Below, in pieces: positions 45,913 to 54,663 of a stretch of DNA of 64,000 nt (positions are counted from its first letter, which is position 1; each line of letters begins with the position of its first letter). Under the pieces are notes generated by a model that saw only the letters and a list, made by a program, of their open reading frames with translations, searched no databases and was not told the origin of the DNA. Made by a program: the position numbers and the translations under genes. Location of the stretch: assembly GCA_042093735.1 (NCBI GenBank), contig JBELEM010000001.1, forward strand, positions 49,167 to 113,166. The letters are read 5' to 3'. The DNA comes from Hellea sp042093735 (GTDB taxonomy: Bacteria > Pseudomonadota > Alphaproteobacteria > Caulobacterales > Maricaulaceae).

Positions 45913-46182
45913 ATGTCGATCACACAAGAACGCAAAACAGCGTTGATCAACGAATACGCCACAAAACCAGGGGATACTGGATCACCTGAAGTTCAGGTTG
46001 CAATTCTTACAGACAGAATTAAAACTTTAACTGAGCATTTCAAAACTAATAAAAAAGACAATCACTCGCGCAGAGGCTTATTAGCAATGGTTGCAAAGCG
46101 AAGACGTCTTTTGGCTTACTTAAAGAAAAAAGATGAGGCCCGTTATAAGGTCGTAATCGAAAAATTAGGGCTACGGCACTAA
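45913..46182 (+). CDS. rpsO: 30S ribosomal protein S15
   Basis: S15 is an 89-residue primary 16S rRNA binder. The start ATG 45913 has a TGGAGAA ribosome-binding site and gives the usual MSITQERKTALI N-terminus; a longer frame from 45835 would overlap truB and is rejected. DTGSPEVQVAIL and NHSRRGLLAMVAKRRRLLAY are diagnostic. The gene is followed by a terminator-like hairpin and then pnp, the same pair as in many bacteria. Confidence 0.98.
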   Translation: MSITQERKTALINEYATKPGDTGSPEVQVAILTDRIKTLTEHFKTNKKDNHSRRGLLAMVAKRRRLLAYLKKKDEARYKVVIEKLGLRH

Positions 46183-46204
46183 GCCAGCCTTTAAAAACTA
46201 TAGG

Positions 46205-46228
46205 GGCTGCCAATTCGGGCGGCCTTTT
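46205..46228 (+). terminator. Terminator-like hairpin after rpsO
   Basis: GGCTGCC (46205-46211) and GGCGGCC (46218-46224) form a 7-bp GC-rich stem with one U-G wobble and a 6-nt loop, followed by TTTT. It is probably a partial Rho-independent terminator that lets some transcripts continue into pnp. Confidence 0.7.
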
Positions 46229-46244
46229 ACACATTTTAATGTGT
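46229..46244 (+). promoter_or_regulatory. Palindrome in the pnp leader
   Basis: ACACATT and AATGTGT form a perfect 7-bp inverted repeat with a two-base loop directly after the rpsO hairpin. A short GCGC...GCGC pair follows near 46250-46262. In E. coli the pnp leader is cut by RNase III in a stem-loop for autoregulation; a similar role here is inference. Confidence 0.35.
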
Positions 46245-46320
46245 AATATGCGCATGAAGCGCGAATCCAAAGGAACAAAATACTTTGGTATATGTACGAT
46301 GAAGAAAGAAAAAGTACGAT

Positions 46321-48522
46321 ATGTTTAATAAACACACAGTAGAGATCGATTGGGCAGGCCGCCCTCTTAAATTAGAAACAGGCGGGATGGCTCGTCAAGC
46401 CGATGGAGCAGTTCTGGCAACTTATGGCGAAACAGTTTTGTTAGCCACTGTTTGCGCGGCAAAGTCTGAAAAACCGGGCCAAAGCTTTTTTCCATTAACG
46501 GTTAATTATATGGAAAAATTTTATGCTGCGGGCAAAGTGCCAGGCGGATATTTTAAACGTGAAGGCCGTCCAACAGAAAGAGAAACACTAATAGCTCGGT
46601 TAACTGATAGACCAATCCGGCCTTTATTTCCGAAAGGTTTTAAAAATGAAGTTCAGGTAGTTATTACAGTTCTGCAACATGACCTTGAGAATGAACCGGA
46701 TGTGCTTGGAATGATTGCAGCGTCTGCAGCTTTAACGATATCGGGAGTTCCCTTCCAAGGGCCTATTGCGGCAGCTAGAATTGGTTTGATTGATGGCGAT
46801 TATGTTCTTAACCCTACCTTAAGTGAACTCAATGACTCTGATTTAGACCTTGTCGTGGCTGGTACATCGGATGCAGTTATGATGGTTGAGTCAGAAGCAA
46901 AAGAATTAACTGAAGAGCAAATGCTTGGTGCGGTAATGTATGCTCATGAGTCTTGCCAGGACGTTATAAAAGCTATCAAAAAGCTAGCTAAGTCTGCAGG
47001 AAAACCAGCTTGGGAGTTCAAAGCTGCTGATCTTACAGATGCTAAAAAATCTATGAAAAAAGTTGCAGAAAAAGGAATTAAAGCAGCCTATAAATTAACA
47101 GATAAAATGGAGCGGCAAGATGCACTCCGTGAAACACGATCATCTGCATGGGATGAGTTAGGTCTATCAGAAGTAAATCCTGATGGCATGGCTGATAATA
47201 TTTTCTCTGACGTCTTTAAGTCAATCGAATCATCTACTGTTAGGTCTACAGTAATAAAAACAAAGAAAAGAATTGATGGACGTAAGTTAGACGAGGTTCG
47301 TCCAATTGTATCTGAAGCGGGCATGTTACCACGTACACACGGCTCAGCTTTATTTACTCGGGGAGAAACACAAGCTCTTTGCGTAGCAACATTAGGAACT
47401 TCAGACGACGAGCAGTTTGTCGATCAGCTAACTGGCACAATTAAAAATAAATTTCTTCTACATTATAATTTTCCTCCTTATTCAGTAGGCGAAGCTGGTA
47501 GAATGGGCGGCACATCAAGAAGAGAGCAAGGTCACGGAAAATTAGCCTGGAGAGCTCTGCAGGCAGTGCTTCCAGCACCCGAAGATTTCCCATACACTAT
47601 TCGTTTAGTCTCTGAGATTATGGAGTCCAATGGTTCTTCCTCCATGGCTACCGTTTGCGGTTGTTCTTTAGCAATGATGGATGCAGGAGTACCGTTAAAA
47701 CGGCCTGTATCAGGAATCGCTATGGGCCTTATAAAAGAAGATGATGGCATTGCTGTTCTTTCAGATATCTTAGGCGATGAGGATCATTTAGGTGATATGG
47801 ACTTTAAAGTTGCGGGCACTTCGGAAGGTATTACATCATTACAAATGGATATAAAAATTGCAGGTATATCTGAAGAAATTATGACAACTGCATTGGAGCA
47901 AGCTAATGCTGGTAGACTCCATATATTAGGTGAGATGAATAAATCTTTAGAGGTTTCACGCGAAGAGGTTGGAGAATTTGCACCTCGTATTGAAACAGTA
48001 AAAATCCCAGTTGATAAAATTCGTGATGTCATAGGGACTGGCGGAAAGGTTATCCGTGAGATTGTTGATACAACAGGGGCCCGTGTTTCAGTCGAAGACG
48101 ATGGAACGATTAAAATTGCTTCAACGGATAAGAAATCTATAGAAGCCGCAAAGGAATGGATTCACAGCCTTACCGCCGAGCCGGAAGCTGGAGTTATCTA
48201 TAAGGGCAAGGTAGTCAAGGTTGTAGACTTTGGGGCCTTTGTAAACTTCTTTGGGAAAAAAGATGGCCTAGTTCACGTTTCGCAGATCTTACCAGAACGT
48301 GTTAACCACCCTTCTGACCATTTGAAAGAAGGTCAAGAGGTTTATGTTAAGCTTATGGGCTTTGATGACAGAGGTAAAGTTCGTCTCGCTATGAAATATG
48401 TAGATCAAGAGACTGGACTTGAAATACCTCGTGAACCGCGTGAAGATAATAAAGATAAAGATAAAGATGAAGAAAAGCCGAAGCGTAAAAGACGTACGAA
48501 GGCGAAAAAAGATGAAGACTAA
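46321..48522 (+). CDS. pnp: Polyribonucleotide nucleotidyltransferase (PNPase)
   Basis: PNPase degrades RNA phosphorolytically from the 3' end and is a degradosome partner. The 733-residue protein has two RNase PH-like domains (first with FFPLTVNYMEKFYAAGKVPGG, second with FTRGETQALCVATLGT and SNGSSSMATVCG). It continues with a KH domain (IRDVIGTGGKVIREI) and an S1 domain (GVIYKGKVVKVVDFGAFVNF), and ends in a Lys/Asp-rich tail that may bind RNA or partners. All catalytic regions are intact. It follows rpsO in the usual order. Confidence 0.98.
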   Translation: MFNKHTVEIDWAGRPLKLETGGMARQADGAVLATYGETVLLATVCAAKSEKPGQSFFPLTVNYMEKFYAAGKVPGGYFKREGRPTERETLIARLTDRPIRPLFPKGFKNEVQVVITVLQHDLENEPDVLGMIAASAALTISGVPFQGPIAAARIGLIDGDYVLNPTLSELNDSDLDLVVAGTSDAVMMVESEAKELTEEQMLGAVMYAHESCQDVIKAIKKLAKSAGKPAWEFKAADLTDAKKSMKKVAEKGIKAAYKLTDKMERQDALRETRSSAWDELGLSEVNPDGMADNIFSDVFKSIESSTVRSTVIKTKKRIDGRKLDEVRPIVSEAGMLPRTHGSALFTRGETQALCVATLGTSDDEQFVDQLTGTIKNKFLLHYNFPPYSVGEAGRMGGTSRREQGHGKLAWRALQAVLPAPEDFPYTIRLVSEIMESNGSSSMATVCGCSLAMMDAGVPLKRPVSGIAMGLIKEDDGIAVLSDILGDEDHLGDMDFKVAGTSEGITSLQMDIKIAGISEEIMTTALEQANAGRLHILGEMNKSLEVSREEVGEFAPRIETVKIPVDKIRDVIGTGGKVIREIVDTTGARVSVEDDGTIKIASTDKKSIEAAKEWIHSLTAEPEAGVIYKGKVVKVVDFGAFVNFFGKKDGLVHVSQILPERVNHPSDHLKEGQEVYVKLMGFDDRGKVRLAMKYVDQETGLEIPREPREDNKDKDKDEEKPKRKRRTKAKKDED

Positions 48523-48548
48523 AATTCTTCAATTTTAAAAATCAATAA

Positions 48549-48573
48549 GTCAGCTTACGGGCTGGCTTTTTTT
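48549..48573 (+). terminator. Rho-independent terminator after pnp
   Basis: GTCAGC (48549-48554) and GCTGGC (48561-48566) form a 6-bp stem with one wobble pair and a 6-nt loop, followed by seven T and more T-rich sequence. It marks the end of the long rimP-pnp transcription block. Confidence 0.8.
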
Positions 48574-48604
48574 ATTTTTATTCTTTGGTTAAAGAAAGAC
48601 AAAT

Positions 48605-49003
48605 ATGATTGATACTTTAGGTTCTTGGCACAGTATATTAAGTTTTAAAAATATTAGTGGTCTTGATAATTTAATTTCTGAGGATTGTGTCTTTCATTCC
48701 CCTGTAGTTCATACGCCACAAATAGGAAAGGAACTCACTATAAAATACTTATCTGCTGCATTTAAAGTTTTTACTAATGGTACTTTCGAGTATGTTCGTG
48801 AAGTCACTAGTGATAACCAGGCAGTACTAGAGTTCCAATTTTATATAAATGATATAGTTATTAATGGTGTTGATATTATTTCATGGAATGATGGAGGCGA
48901 AATAACTGACTTTAAGGTAATGATCCGTCCTCTTAAAGCTGTAAAAATTATCCATGAATACATGGGAAATGTACTAGCCTTAGGTGCAGATGGAGAAAAC
49001 TAA
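48605..49003 (+). CDS. NTF2-like / SnoaL-like protein of unknown function
   Basis: A 132-residue protein with the pattern of the NTF2-like superfamily: an N-terminal helix (MIDTLGSWHSILSF), LISEDCVFHSPVVHTPQ, a second helix and then alternating strands (AVLEFQFYINDIVINGVDIISW, shown here as two neighbouring strands). The family includes isomerases, cyclases and small-ligand binders, so no reaction can be named. It has its own start after the pnp terminator and is followed by an EamA permease gene 29 nt on. Confidence 0.7.
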   Translation: MIDTLGSWHSILSFKNISGLDNLISEDCVFHSPVVHTPQIGKELTIKYLSAAFKVFTNGTFEYVREVTSDNQAVLEFQFYINDIVINGVDIISWNDGGEITDFKVMIRPLKAVKIIHEYMGNVLALGADGEN

Positions 49004-49032
49004 TCAATCTTGATGTGTAAAGGTAAGATTAT

Positions 49033-49911
49033 ATGACATATCGTGAATTTATGGTTTTACTACTTGTTTGTTTGATCTGGGGCTTACATTTTATTGTGAT
49101 GAAATTAACTGTTGGATATACAGCAGACCCATTATTTTATGCTGCTGTACGAATGAGCCTGGTCGCAATAATCATGTTACCGTGGTTAAAGTGGCACGGC
49201 AAACTGATGAAGCCAATTTTAGGCGCGGGTTTAGGTTATGGAGCCCTAAACTATGCTTTTATGTTTCCAGCTTTAAAGTACACCACAGCATCAACAGCTG
49301 CAGTTATGATAGAACTATATGTGCCTTTCTCCATAATACTATCCATGATAATTTTTAAAGATAAGATTGGTAGGTTCAAAATACTAGGAATTACTTTAGC
49401 TCTTGTAGGAGTAATAATAATTTCATTTGCAAGGCCATACGAAGCGGCAGGCCCTTATTATTTATTCGGAGTTCTTTTGATGATTGGGGCTGCCTTTAGT
49501 GAAGCTGTAGGTGCTGTGTTAGTTAAATTTGTTCGGAGCGTAGGTCCGTTGCAACTCCTTTCTTGGTTTGCCGTTATAGGTTCTATAGTACTATGGCCGC
49601 TTACAATGCTTCTCGAGAGTGAACAATTAAAAGCTTTTCAACCAAACAACCGATTGAACTTTATATTTGCTCTAGCTTATTCTTCTTTGCTTGTTTCTAT
49701 CGTAGCTCATGGTTCTTATTATTGGTTGCTTCAGCGCCTACCGATATATGTTGTGTCTACTGCCGGTTTAATGACAACAGTTATCGCCGTTGTCGCAAGT
49801 GTACTAATATTGAATGAAAACCTTAGCCCGCAATTATTATTTGGTGGACTGATAGTCTTGAGTGGTGTTGGTTTAATTTTGATAAGAAATAATAGTACTG
49901 TTGAGAAATAA
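49033..49911 (+). CDS. EamA-family (DMT) transporter
   Basis: A 292-residue inner-membrane protein with ten predicted helices in two EamA repeats. The N-terminal signature LLLVCLIWGLHFIVMK and second-half sequence SLLVSIVAHGSYYWLLQRLP are typical of the drug/metabolite transporter superfamily. Substrates range from amino acids to nucleotide derivatives and cannot be predicted. It is 29 nt after the NTF2-like gene and probably shares its transcript. Confidence 0.88.
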   Translation: MTYREFMVLLLVCLIWGLHFIVMKLTVGYTADPLFYAAVRMSLVAIIMLPWLKWHGKLMKPILGAGLGYGALNYAFMFPALKYTTASTAAVMIELYVPFSIILSMIIFKDKIGRFKILGITLALVGVIIISFARPYEAAGPYYLFGVLLMIGAAFSEAVGAVLVKFVRSVGPLQLLSWFAVIGSIVLWPLTMLLESEQLKAFQPNNRLNFIFALAYSSLLVSIVAHGSYYWLLQRLPIYVVSTAGLMTTVIAVVASVLILNENLSPQLLFGGLIVLSGVGLILIRNNSTVEK

Positions 49912-49970
49912 TATTACCTTTGATAGTTTTTTATAGTACACTCATTAATAGAAATAAATTTTTTCATTGT

Positions 49971-50000
49971 TTGACATTTCTCTAAGAGGTCCTTAACGGC
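49971..50000 (+). promoter_or_regulatory. Possible sigma70 promoter before the helicase
   Basis: A perfect -35 hexamer TTGACA (49971-49976) lies in the 175-nt intergenic region before the DEAD-box helicase. The -10 at the right spacing is poor (TAACGG-like), so the call is weak. If right, the mRNA has a long leader, which is common for cold-induced helicases. Confidence 0.25.
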
Positions 50001-50086
50001 AGGTCATTGTGCTGTGATAGGCTTTTACACTATAGCGTGTTTCCTCTCTTGGTTTAACCGAATTAGCCTAAAACAATCGAGCAATT

Positions 50087-51569
50087 ATGTCTGACTTTAA
50101 ATCTTTAAACCTCAATTCACTCATATTTAATGCGATTAATAAATTGGGTTATTCTAAACCAACTCCTATTCAGTCGGAAGCCATCCCACATATCATTGAA
50201 GGTAAGGATATATTAGGCATTGCGCAAACAGGCACAGGAAAAACTGCTGCTTTTTCCCTTCCGCTTCTAAATCACCTTTGCGTAAATAAACTACGACCTG
50301 CTGCAAAGGAGCCTCGGGCCCTGATTCTTGCACCTACACGTGAGTTAGCTTATCAAATTACAAAATCATTGCGTGATTATGGAAGTGAAATGGAATATTT
50401 ATCCATCGCAACTATATATGGCGGAGTAAGTATTAAGCAGCAAATCAATCAGCTCGTGCGTGGAAATGAGATTGTTGTGGCTACCCCAGGACGCCTTATT
50501 GATCTAATTGAAAGAGGAAGCATTAGCCTAGGAAAGATTGAAGTGCTTATTTTAGACGAAGCGGACCAAATGATGGATATGGGTTTTATCCATGCCTTAA
50601 AGAAGATTATTCCATTAATACCGAAAAACCGTCAAACGTTATTCTTTTCAGCAACCATGCTGCCAAAAATTAAAAAACTTGCTGAACAATTTTTAAATAA
50701 TCCTGTTACAGTTTCCGTTACCCCGCCTAATTCCACAGCCAAAAAGGTAAAGCAAAGAATAACATTTGTTAACAAAGCTGAAAAGCAGGACCTATTATCA
50801 CTATGTTTATTAGAGCCTGATGTTCTCAGGGCTTTAGTTTTTACTAGAACTAAGCATGGTGCTGATCGTGTTGTTAAGCGCCTAGCTCAAGTTGGTTTAA
50901 CTTCCCTAGCTATACACGGAAATAAATCTCAGAATCAAAGACAACGGGCACTCAATGCCTTTCGTGAAGATAAAATTAAAATTCTAGTGGCAACTGACGT
51001 AGCGGCAAGGGGGATTGATATTGAAGGAATAAGTCATGTGTTTAATTATGAAATACCGAATGTTCCCGAGCAATATATCCATAGAATAGGCAGGACTGCA
51101 AGAGCTGACAAATCTGGCATTGCCCATGCTTTTGTTGATAAGTCAGAACGAGCCTACCTCAAAGAAATTCAGAAATTACTTAAAAACGATATCAAAGTGG
51201 ACGAGCTTCCTGAGGACTTTATGCAAAAAGCCCGGGCTTTAAAAACTCGGGCACCTGTAGAGCTTCTTCAGGAAGTAGAAAAAGAGGGGAGAAAAGGGAG
51301 AGGTAAATCGAGAAGAAAGTCGATACCTTTTGGTGATAAAAATAAGACAGAGGGACCTAAGACTGAAAGAGATAATAATTCAAATAAATATAAAAAACGT
51401 GACGGAAAAGAGGGCGACCAAAAAGCTAGAACTGATACAGATCATAAAAGAAAACAGTGGAATAAAGATAAACCTAGGGGAGAGCGAAAGTTTAATAAGG
51501 GAGACATAAGACTAAAAAATAAGACAGAGGGACCTAAGACTGAAAGAGATAATAATTCAAATAAATATA
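50087..51569 (+). CDS. DEAD-box RNA helicase, RhlE-like (broken by assembly gap)
   Basis: A DEAD-box ATP-dependent RNA helicase. The Q motif (GYSKPTPIQ), Walker A AQTGTGKT, PTRELA, DEAD (LDEADQMMDMGF), SAT, and the C-terminal lobe motifs VATDVAARGID and HRIGRTAR are all present, so the catalytic core (to about residue 375) is complete. A long, very basic and hydrophilic tail follows, rich in Lys, Arg, Asp and Asn. It contains an exact 55-nt repeat (residues about 418-435 and 477-494) and runs into a 100-N gap. The true C-terminus lies after the gap. Such tails usually bind RNA. RhlE-type is the best fit, but CsdA-like roles are possible. Confidence 0.92.
51338..51392 (+). repeat. 55-nt direct repeat, copy 1, in helicase tail
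   Basis: This stretch is identical to 51515-51569. The offset is 177 nt (59 codons), so the repeat is in frame and duplicates a peptide around EGPKTERDNNSNKY. Confidence 0.9.
51515..51569 (+). repeat. 55-nt direct repeat, copy 2, ending at the gap
   Basis: Identical to 51338-51392. Its last base is the last called base before the run of N, so the repeat probably caused the assembly break and more copies may be hidden in the gap. Confidence 0.9.
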
Positions 51570-51669
51570 NNNNNNNNNNNNNNNNNNNNNNNNNNNNNNN
51601 NNNNNNNNNNNNNNNNNNNNNNNNNNNNNNNNNNNNNNNNNNNNNNNNNNNNNNNNNNNNNNNNNNNNN
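51570..51669. other. Assembly gap of 100 N
   Basis: Exactly 100 N, a common placeholder for a gap of unknown size. Reading frames across it have no meaning. It lies within the repetitive tail of the helicase gene. Confidence 0.98.
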
Positions 51670-51744
51670 CCACTAAAAGGTCACCGACCAAATATGGGAA
51701 AAGCAACACAAAGTTTAGATAGTAAATACCCATTCTCAACATAA
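51670..51744 (+). CDS. Probable 3' end of the helicase gene after the gap
   Basis: The 75 bases after the gap form an open frame of 24 residues (beginning PLKGHRPNMGKATQS) ending at TAA 51744. Its basic, Gly/Lys-containing character fits a helicase C-terminus. The frame relative to the upstream part is unknown because the gap size is arbitrary; another frame stops within seven bases, which argues for this one. Confidence 0.45.
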   Translation, partial: PLKGHRPNMGKATQSLDSKYPFST

Positions 51745-51808
51745 GCTTTTTTCTTTGCGATCATGTCTATCTATTGAAACTTTAATAAAAGGGCTTATTG
51801 ATTAAATT

Positions 51809-52165
51809 ATGAGCTCAAACATCATACCGCTAAAGAATTCTGTTACTGTATCTAATAATATAAATGCTTCTCAAGTGTCTTTCCGTAAAGATGAAATTAA
51901 TTTAATTATGACCCTGTACGGCCAAATGGTTTCAAAGGGTGTATGGAAGGATTACGCGATTTCATTTTTGAAAGATAAGGCAGTATTTTCTATTTATCGT
52001 AAGGCTTCAGAGTATTCTCTTTATAGAATTGAAAAAAACCCGTCTCTTAAAAAGAAACAAGGACAATATTCAGTTATAGCTCCTGGAGGATTAATATTAA
52101 AGCGAGGTCACGATCTAAAATCCATACTACGTATTTTTGACAGGCATCGTTTTAATGTGAAATAA
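51809..52165 (+). CDS. DUF2794 family protein
   Basis: A 118-residue protein matching the alphaproteobacterial DUF2794 family as I recall it: FRKDEINLIMTLYGQMVSKG, KDYAISFLKDKAVFSIYRKA, LYRIEKNPSLKKKQGQYSV and GGLILKRGHDLKSILRIFD. The function is unknown. No signal peptide or membrane segment is visible, so it is probably cytoplasmic. The restricted spread of this family supports an alphaproteobacterial origin. It ends before a bidirectional hairpin shared with the convergent small membrane protein gene. Confidence 0.85.
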   Translation: MSSNIIPLKNSVTVSNNINASQVSFRKDEINLIMTLYGQMVSKGVWKDYAISFLKDKAVFSIYRKASEYSLYRIEKNPSLKKKQGQYSVIAPGGLILKRGHDLKSILRIFDRHRFNVK

Positions 52166-52168
52166 AAA

Positions 52169-52199
52169 TACCGCCCCCAGTGTTCGGAAGCGGTACTTT
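52169..52199. terminator. Terminator hairpin between convergent genes
   Basis: TACCGC (52169-52174) pairs with GCGGTA (52190-52195), followed by CTTTATTTT on the plus strand; on the minus strand a TATTTTTATT sequence follows. It can serve both the DUF2794 gene and the convergent membrane protein gene. Confidence 0.6.
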
Positions 52200-52247
52200 A
52201 TTTTAGTCTCGTATAAAGACTTTATTTAACATATTACTAGTAAGAAA

Positions 52248-52568
52248 TTAGGCTTCTGAACCTGAAAATCTTTCAACCATAGTTTTTACTATAATTGCAA
52301 CAGCAGCAGCACTAAAGACTGAGCTTAAGCTTCCTAGAATATTAGTAAGATGTTCTCCTACAGCTATGAGTCCGCCAAGAGCGCCTGAACCACCAGCCAT
52401 TAAGAAAATAGCTGCAATCATCACGCCTCGCCTATGGTCGGTTGCTGAAGCATATCCAGCTATTAAGCCAAGAACGGCAAGAATAGTTCCGTCGTGACCG
52501 GTGTTGACAAATGTTAATACAACAGCGGCTAGTGTGCCTAAGCCCCACCCAATTTTTGCAATATCCAT
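52248..52568 (-). CDS. Small membrane protein of unknown function
   Basis: A 106-residue hydrophobic protein with about three predicted membrane segments (around 8-22, 28-62 as a broken pair, and 84-98) and short polar ends. It contains a charged turn (ATDHRRG) between helices. I do not recognise the family. The start has a GGGGAGAAAA ribosome-binding region, which supports real translation. It follows the BI-1 family gene on the same strand, but a terminator lies between, so it probably has its own promoter in the 183 nt before it. Confidence 0.75.
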   Translation of the reverse strand: MDIAKIGWGLGTLAAVVLTFVNTGHDGTILAVLGLIAGYASATDHRRGVMIAAIFLMAGGSGALGGLIAVGEHLTNILGSLSSVFSAAAVAIIVKTMVERFSGSEA

Positions 52569-52691
52569 AGTTTTTCTCCCCTATGTTTTATGAACGATAA
52601 ATCTCGTTACATTGCGGACTAAGCAATATTTTGCTTTAGTCTTGTCCGAAGCTGTCACAAATATGTCTTTGTGGCAAGTAAAGAAAGGCAT

Positions 52692-52722
52692 AAAAAAACC
52701 CCGCTTATTTGAGTAAGCGAGG
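52692..52722 (-). terminator. Rho-independent terminator of the BI-1 family gene
   Basis: On the minus strand, CCTCGCTTA and TAAGCGGGG form a 9-bp stem with one wobble pair and a 6-nt loop, followed by seven T. It lies about 30 nt after the BI-1 family stop codon. Confidence 0.88.
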
Positions 52723-52751
52723 CTCAATTTATTTTACAAACTTCTAATCTA

Positions 52752-53483
52752 TCAGTCGCGACCAAATAAGCTTAGGAGTATTTGGAACATGTTTACAAAG
52801 GATAATAGTAACGATGCAGCTCCATATGCTGATAATTTTTCCAACATTAAATCATTACCGCTAAAGGAATAGTATGTTCGTTTTAACATCTGAGTTTCCC
52901 AGGCTGTAATCATTGCAATTGCCCCTAAAACTATAAGATTCATTGTATTAAAGACTGCTCCTCCCGCTTCCGGTGCCATTCCTGGTACAAACGCAAATAC
53001 TAAGCTCATTACAATGTATACAAGAAAAGCTGCAAAGGCATATTTAACATATGTACCTAGGTTGCGTTCAGTAGTGTAACCAAATAAGCTAAGGGCTCCA
53101 AACATTGCTACGGTCATGAAAAACACTTTAGCAACAATTACTCCTGGTACAAAGGCAGCAATGGCTGACATGAATATGCCTAAAAATGCAGCAAATATGA
53201 AAAGAAATCTTAACACGCCTGCCTTAGACATTGTCGGCAATTTAGCGCCAACGCTACCAAATAATACTGGAATGGCTATAACAAAGCCAAGTAGGATGAA
53301 TGGGTTTCCGCGCAATACTGCGTGGGGAAGTATGTCCTTTGCAAGAAAGGCAACACCTGCTGTTACTGTCATTGCAAGCGCCATATACCGATATGTACCA
53401 AGCATAAAGTTTTTAAGACCTAAGTCTATCTCACCTGCTTCTGCTACTGTGCGATTATACTGCTGATTCATTAATTGCTCCAT
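52752..53483 (-). CDS. Bax inhibitor-1 / YccA-YbhL family membrane protein
   Basis: A 243-residue protein with seven predicted helices of the BI-1 (TMBIM) family. The N-terminal sequence RTVAEAGEIDLGLKNFMLGTYRYMALAM and the final Asp-rich GRD end are typical of the alphaproteobacterial form. Bacterial relatives conduct calcium or control membrane protein quality (YccA inhibits FtsH); the role here is not known. A second Met five codons in could be the start. A strong terminator follows the gene. Confidence 0.92.
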   Translation of the reverse strand: MEQLMNQQYNRTVAEAGEIDLGLKNFMLGTYRYMALAMTVTAGVAFLAKDILPHAVLRGNPFILLGFVIAIPVLFGSVGAKLPTMSKAGVLRFLFIFAAFLGIFMSAIAAFVPGVIVAKVFFMTVAMFGALSLFGYTTERNLGTYVKYAFAAFLVYIVMSLVFAFVPGMAPEAGGAVFNTMNLIVLGAIAMITAWETQMLKRTYYSFSGNDLMLEKLSAYGAASLLLSFVNMFQILLSLFGRD

Positions 53484-53598
53484 TACGAAATTGCACTCTT
53501 GCGAGTTATCTATTCTACATATAATGCATTTTTAATAAAATTCCAATAGCTAGCATCAATAAATTGCTAGCCTTTTATTTTGCCCCAGAGGATTGATT

Positions 53599-54642
53599 AT
53601 GGATTTAAGAAAACTAGGTAGAACTAATCTTGAGGTAACGTCTATTTGTCTAGGAACCATGACTTGGGGTGAGCAAAATACAGAAAGTGATGCTCATGAA
53701 CAATTAGATTATGCTTTAGGTCGAGGGATCAACTTTATTGACACTGCTGAGATGTACCCCGTGCCTGGTCATCCGAAAACTCAAGGTAGAACAGAAAATT
53801 ATATAGGATCATGGATAAAAAGTAAAAAAAACCGAGATAAGTTTATCTTAGCATCTAAGATCACGGGGCGGTCAAACATGAATTGGTGTCGAGAGAATGA
53901 CAAAGAAACTAGGCACACTCCAAAACAAATTGATGAAGCCATAGAAGGCTCTTTACGAAGATTGAATACTGATTACATTGATCTTTATCAATTACATTGG
54001 CCGGATAGAAAAATTCCCCCTTTTGGTTTCCATTCATACCGAGATTATGATCCGAATGATATGGTGCCTTTAGAGGATATACTAGGGACACTTCACAAAC
54101 ACGTTGAAAAAGGAAATATCAGGCATGTGGGTTTATCCAATGAATTTGGCTGGGCTACTATGAAGTATTTAGAGTTATCAAATAAAAACAACTGGCCTAG
54201 AATTGTTTCTAATCAATGTGTATATAATCTCATAGCTAGAAGGTTTGATTATGATTTGGCCGAGATTGCCATGAGAGAGCAGGTTGGTCTTTTAGCTTAT
54301 TCTCCCCTTGCCATGGGTTTTTTAACAGGAAAGTATGACTCGGGAGTATCGCCAGTGGGGTCGAGGGGTAATTTATTTAAAGATTTTATGGGCGCTTATT
54401 GGGATGCAGAAAGCGGATGGCGTGATTGTAACGCTACGGCATTGAAGTTTGACCTTACACCCACGCAGTTTGCGTTAAAGTTTGTTGAAACTCGTAAATT
54501 CGTTACCTCCAGCATTATTGGAGCGACATCTTTGAAGCAATTAATAGAAAATATTGATGCTCATGACATTAGCTGGTCCAGCGAAATGGAAAAAGAGGCG
54601 CATAGGATCCATAAAACATACCGTTGTCCAGCCGGGCGATGA
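53599..54642 (+). CDS. Aldo/keto reductase (Tas-like)
   Basis: A roughly 347-residue NADP-dependent aldo/keto reductase. The N-terminus LRKLGRTNLEVTSICLGTMTWGEQ, catalytic Asp and Tyr in FIDTAEMYPVP, a conserved Lys in LASKITGRS, and His in LYQLHWPDRK are present. The long loop around VPGHPKTQGRTE resembles E. coli Tas. ATG 53599 follows AGAGGA; a TTG six bases earlier is less likely. The physiological substrate is unknown. The next gene starts 21 nt later. Confidence 0.92.
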   Translation: MDLRKLGRTNLEVTSICLGTMTWGEQNTESDAHEQLDYALGRGINFIDTAEMYPVPGHPKTQGRTENYIGSWIKSKKNRDKFILASKITGRSNMNWCRENDKETRHTPKQIDEAIEGSLRRLNTDYIDLYQLHWPDRKIPPFGFHSYRDYDPNDMVPLEDILGTLHKHVEKGNIRHVGLSNEFGWATMKYLELSNKNNWPRIVSNQCVYNLIARRFDYDLAEIAMREQVGLLAYSPLAMGFLTGKYDSGVSPVGSRGNLFKDFMGAYWDAESGWRDCNATALKFDLTPTQFALKFVETRKFVTSSIIGATSLKQLIENIDAHDISWSSEMEKEAHRIHKTYRCPAGR

Positions 54643-54663
54643 TTTTTACGGCACTTTTTTGTT

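Noticed and set aside
51557..51742. Minus-strand frame spanning the N gap
   Set aside because: It depends on the arbitrary gap length and contains mostly undefined residues.
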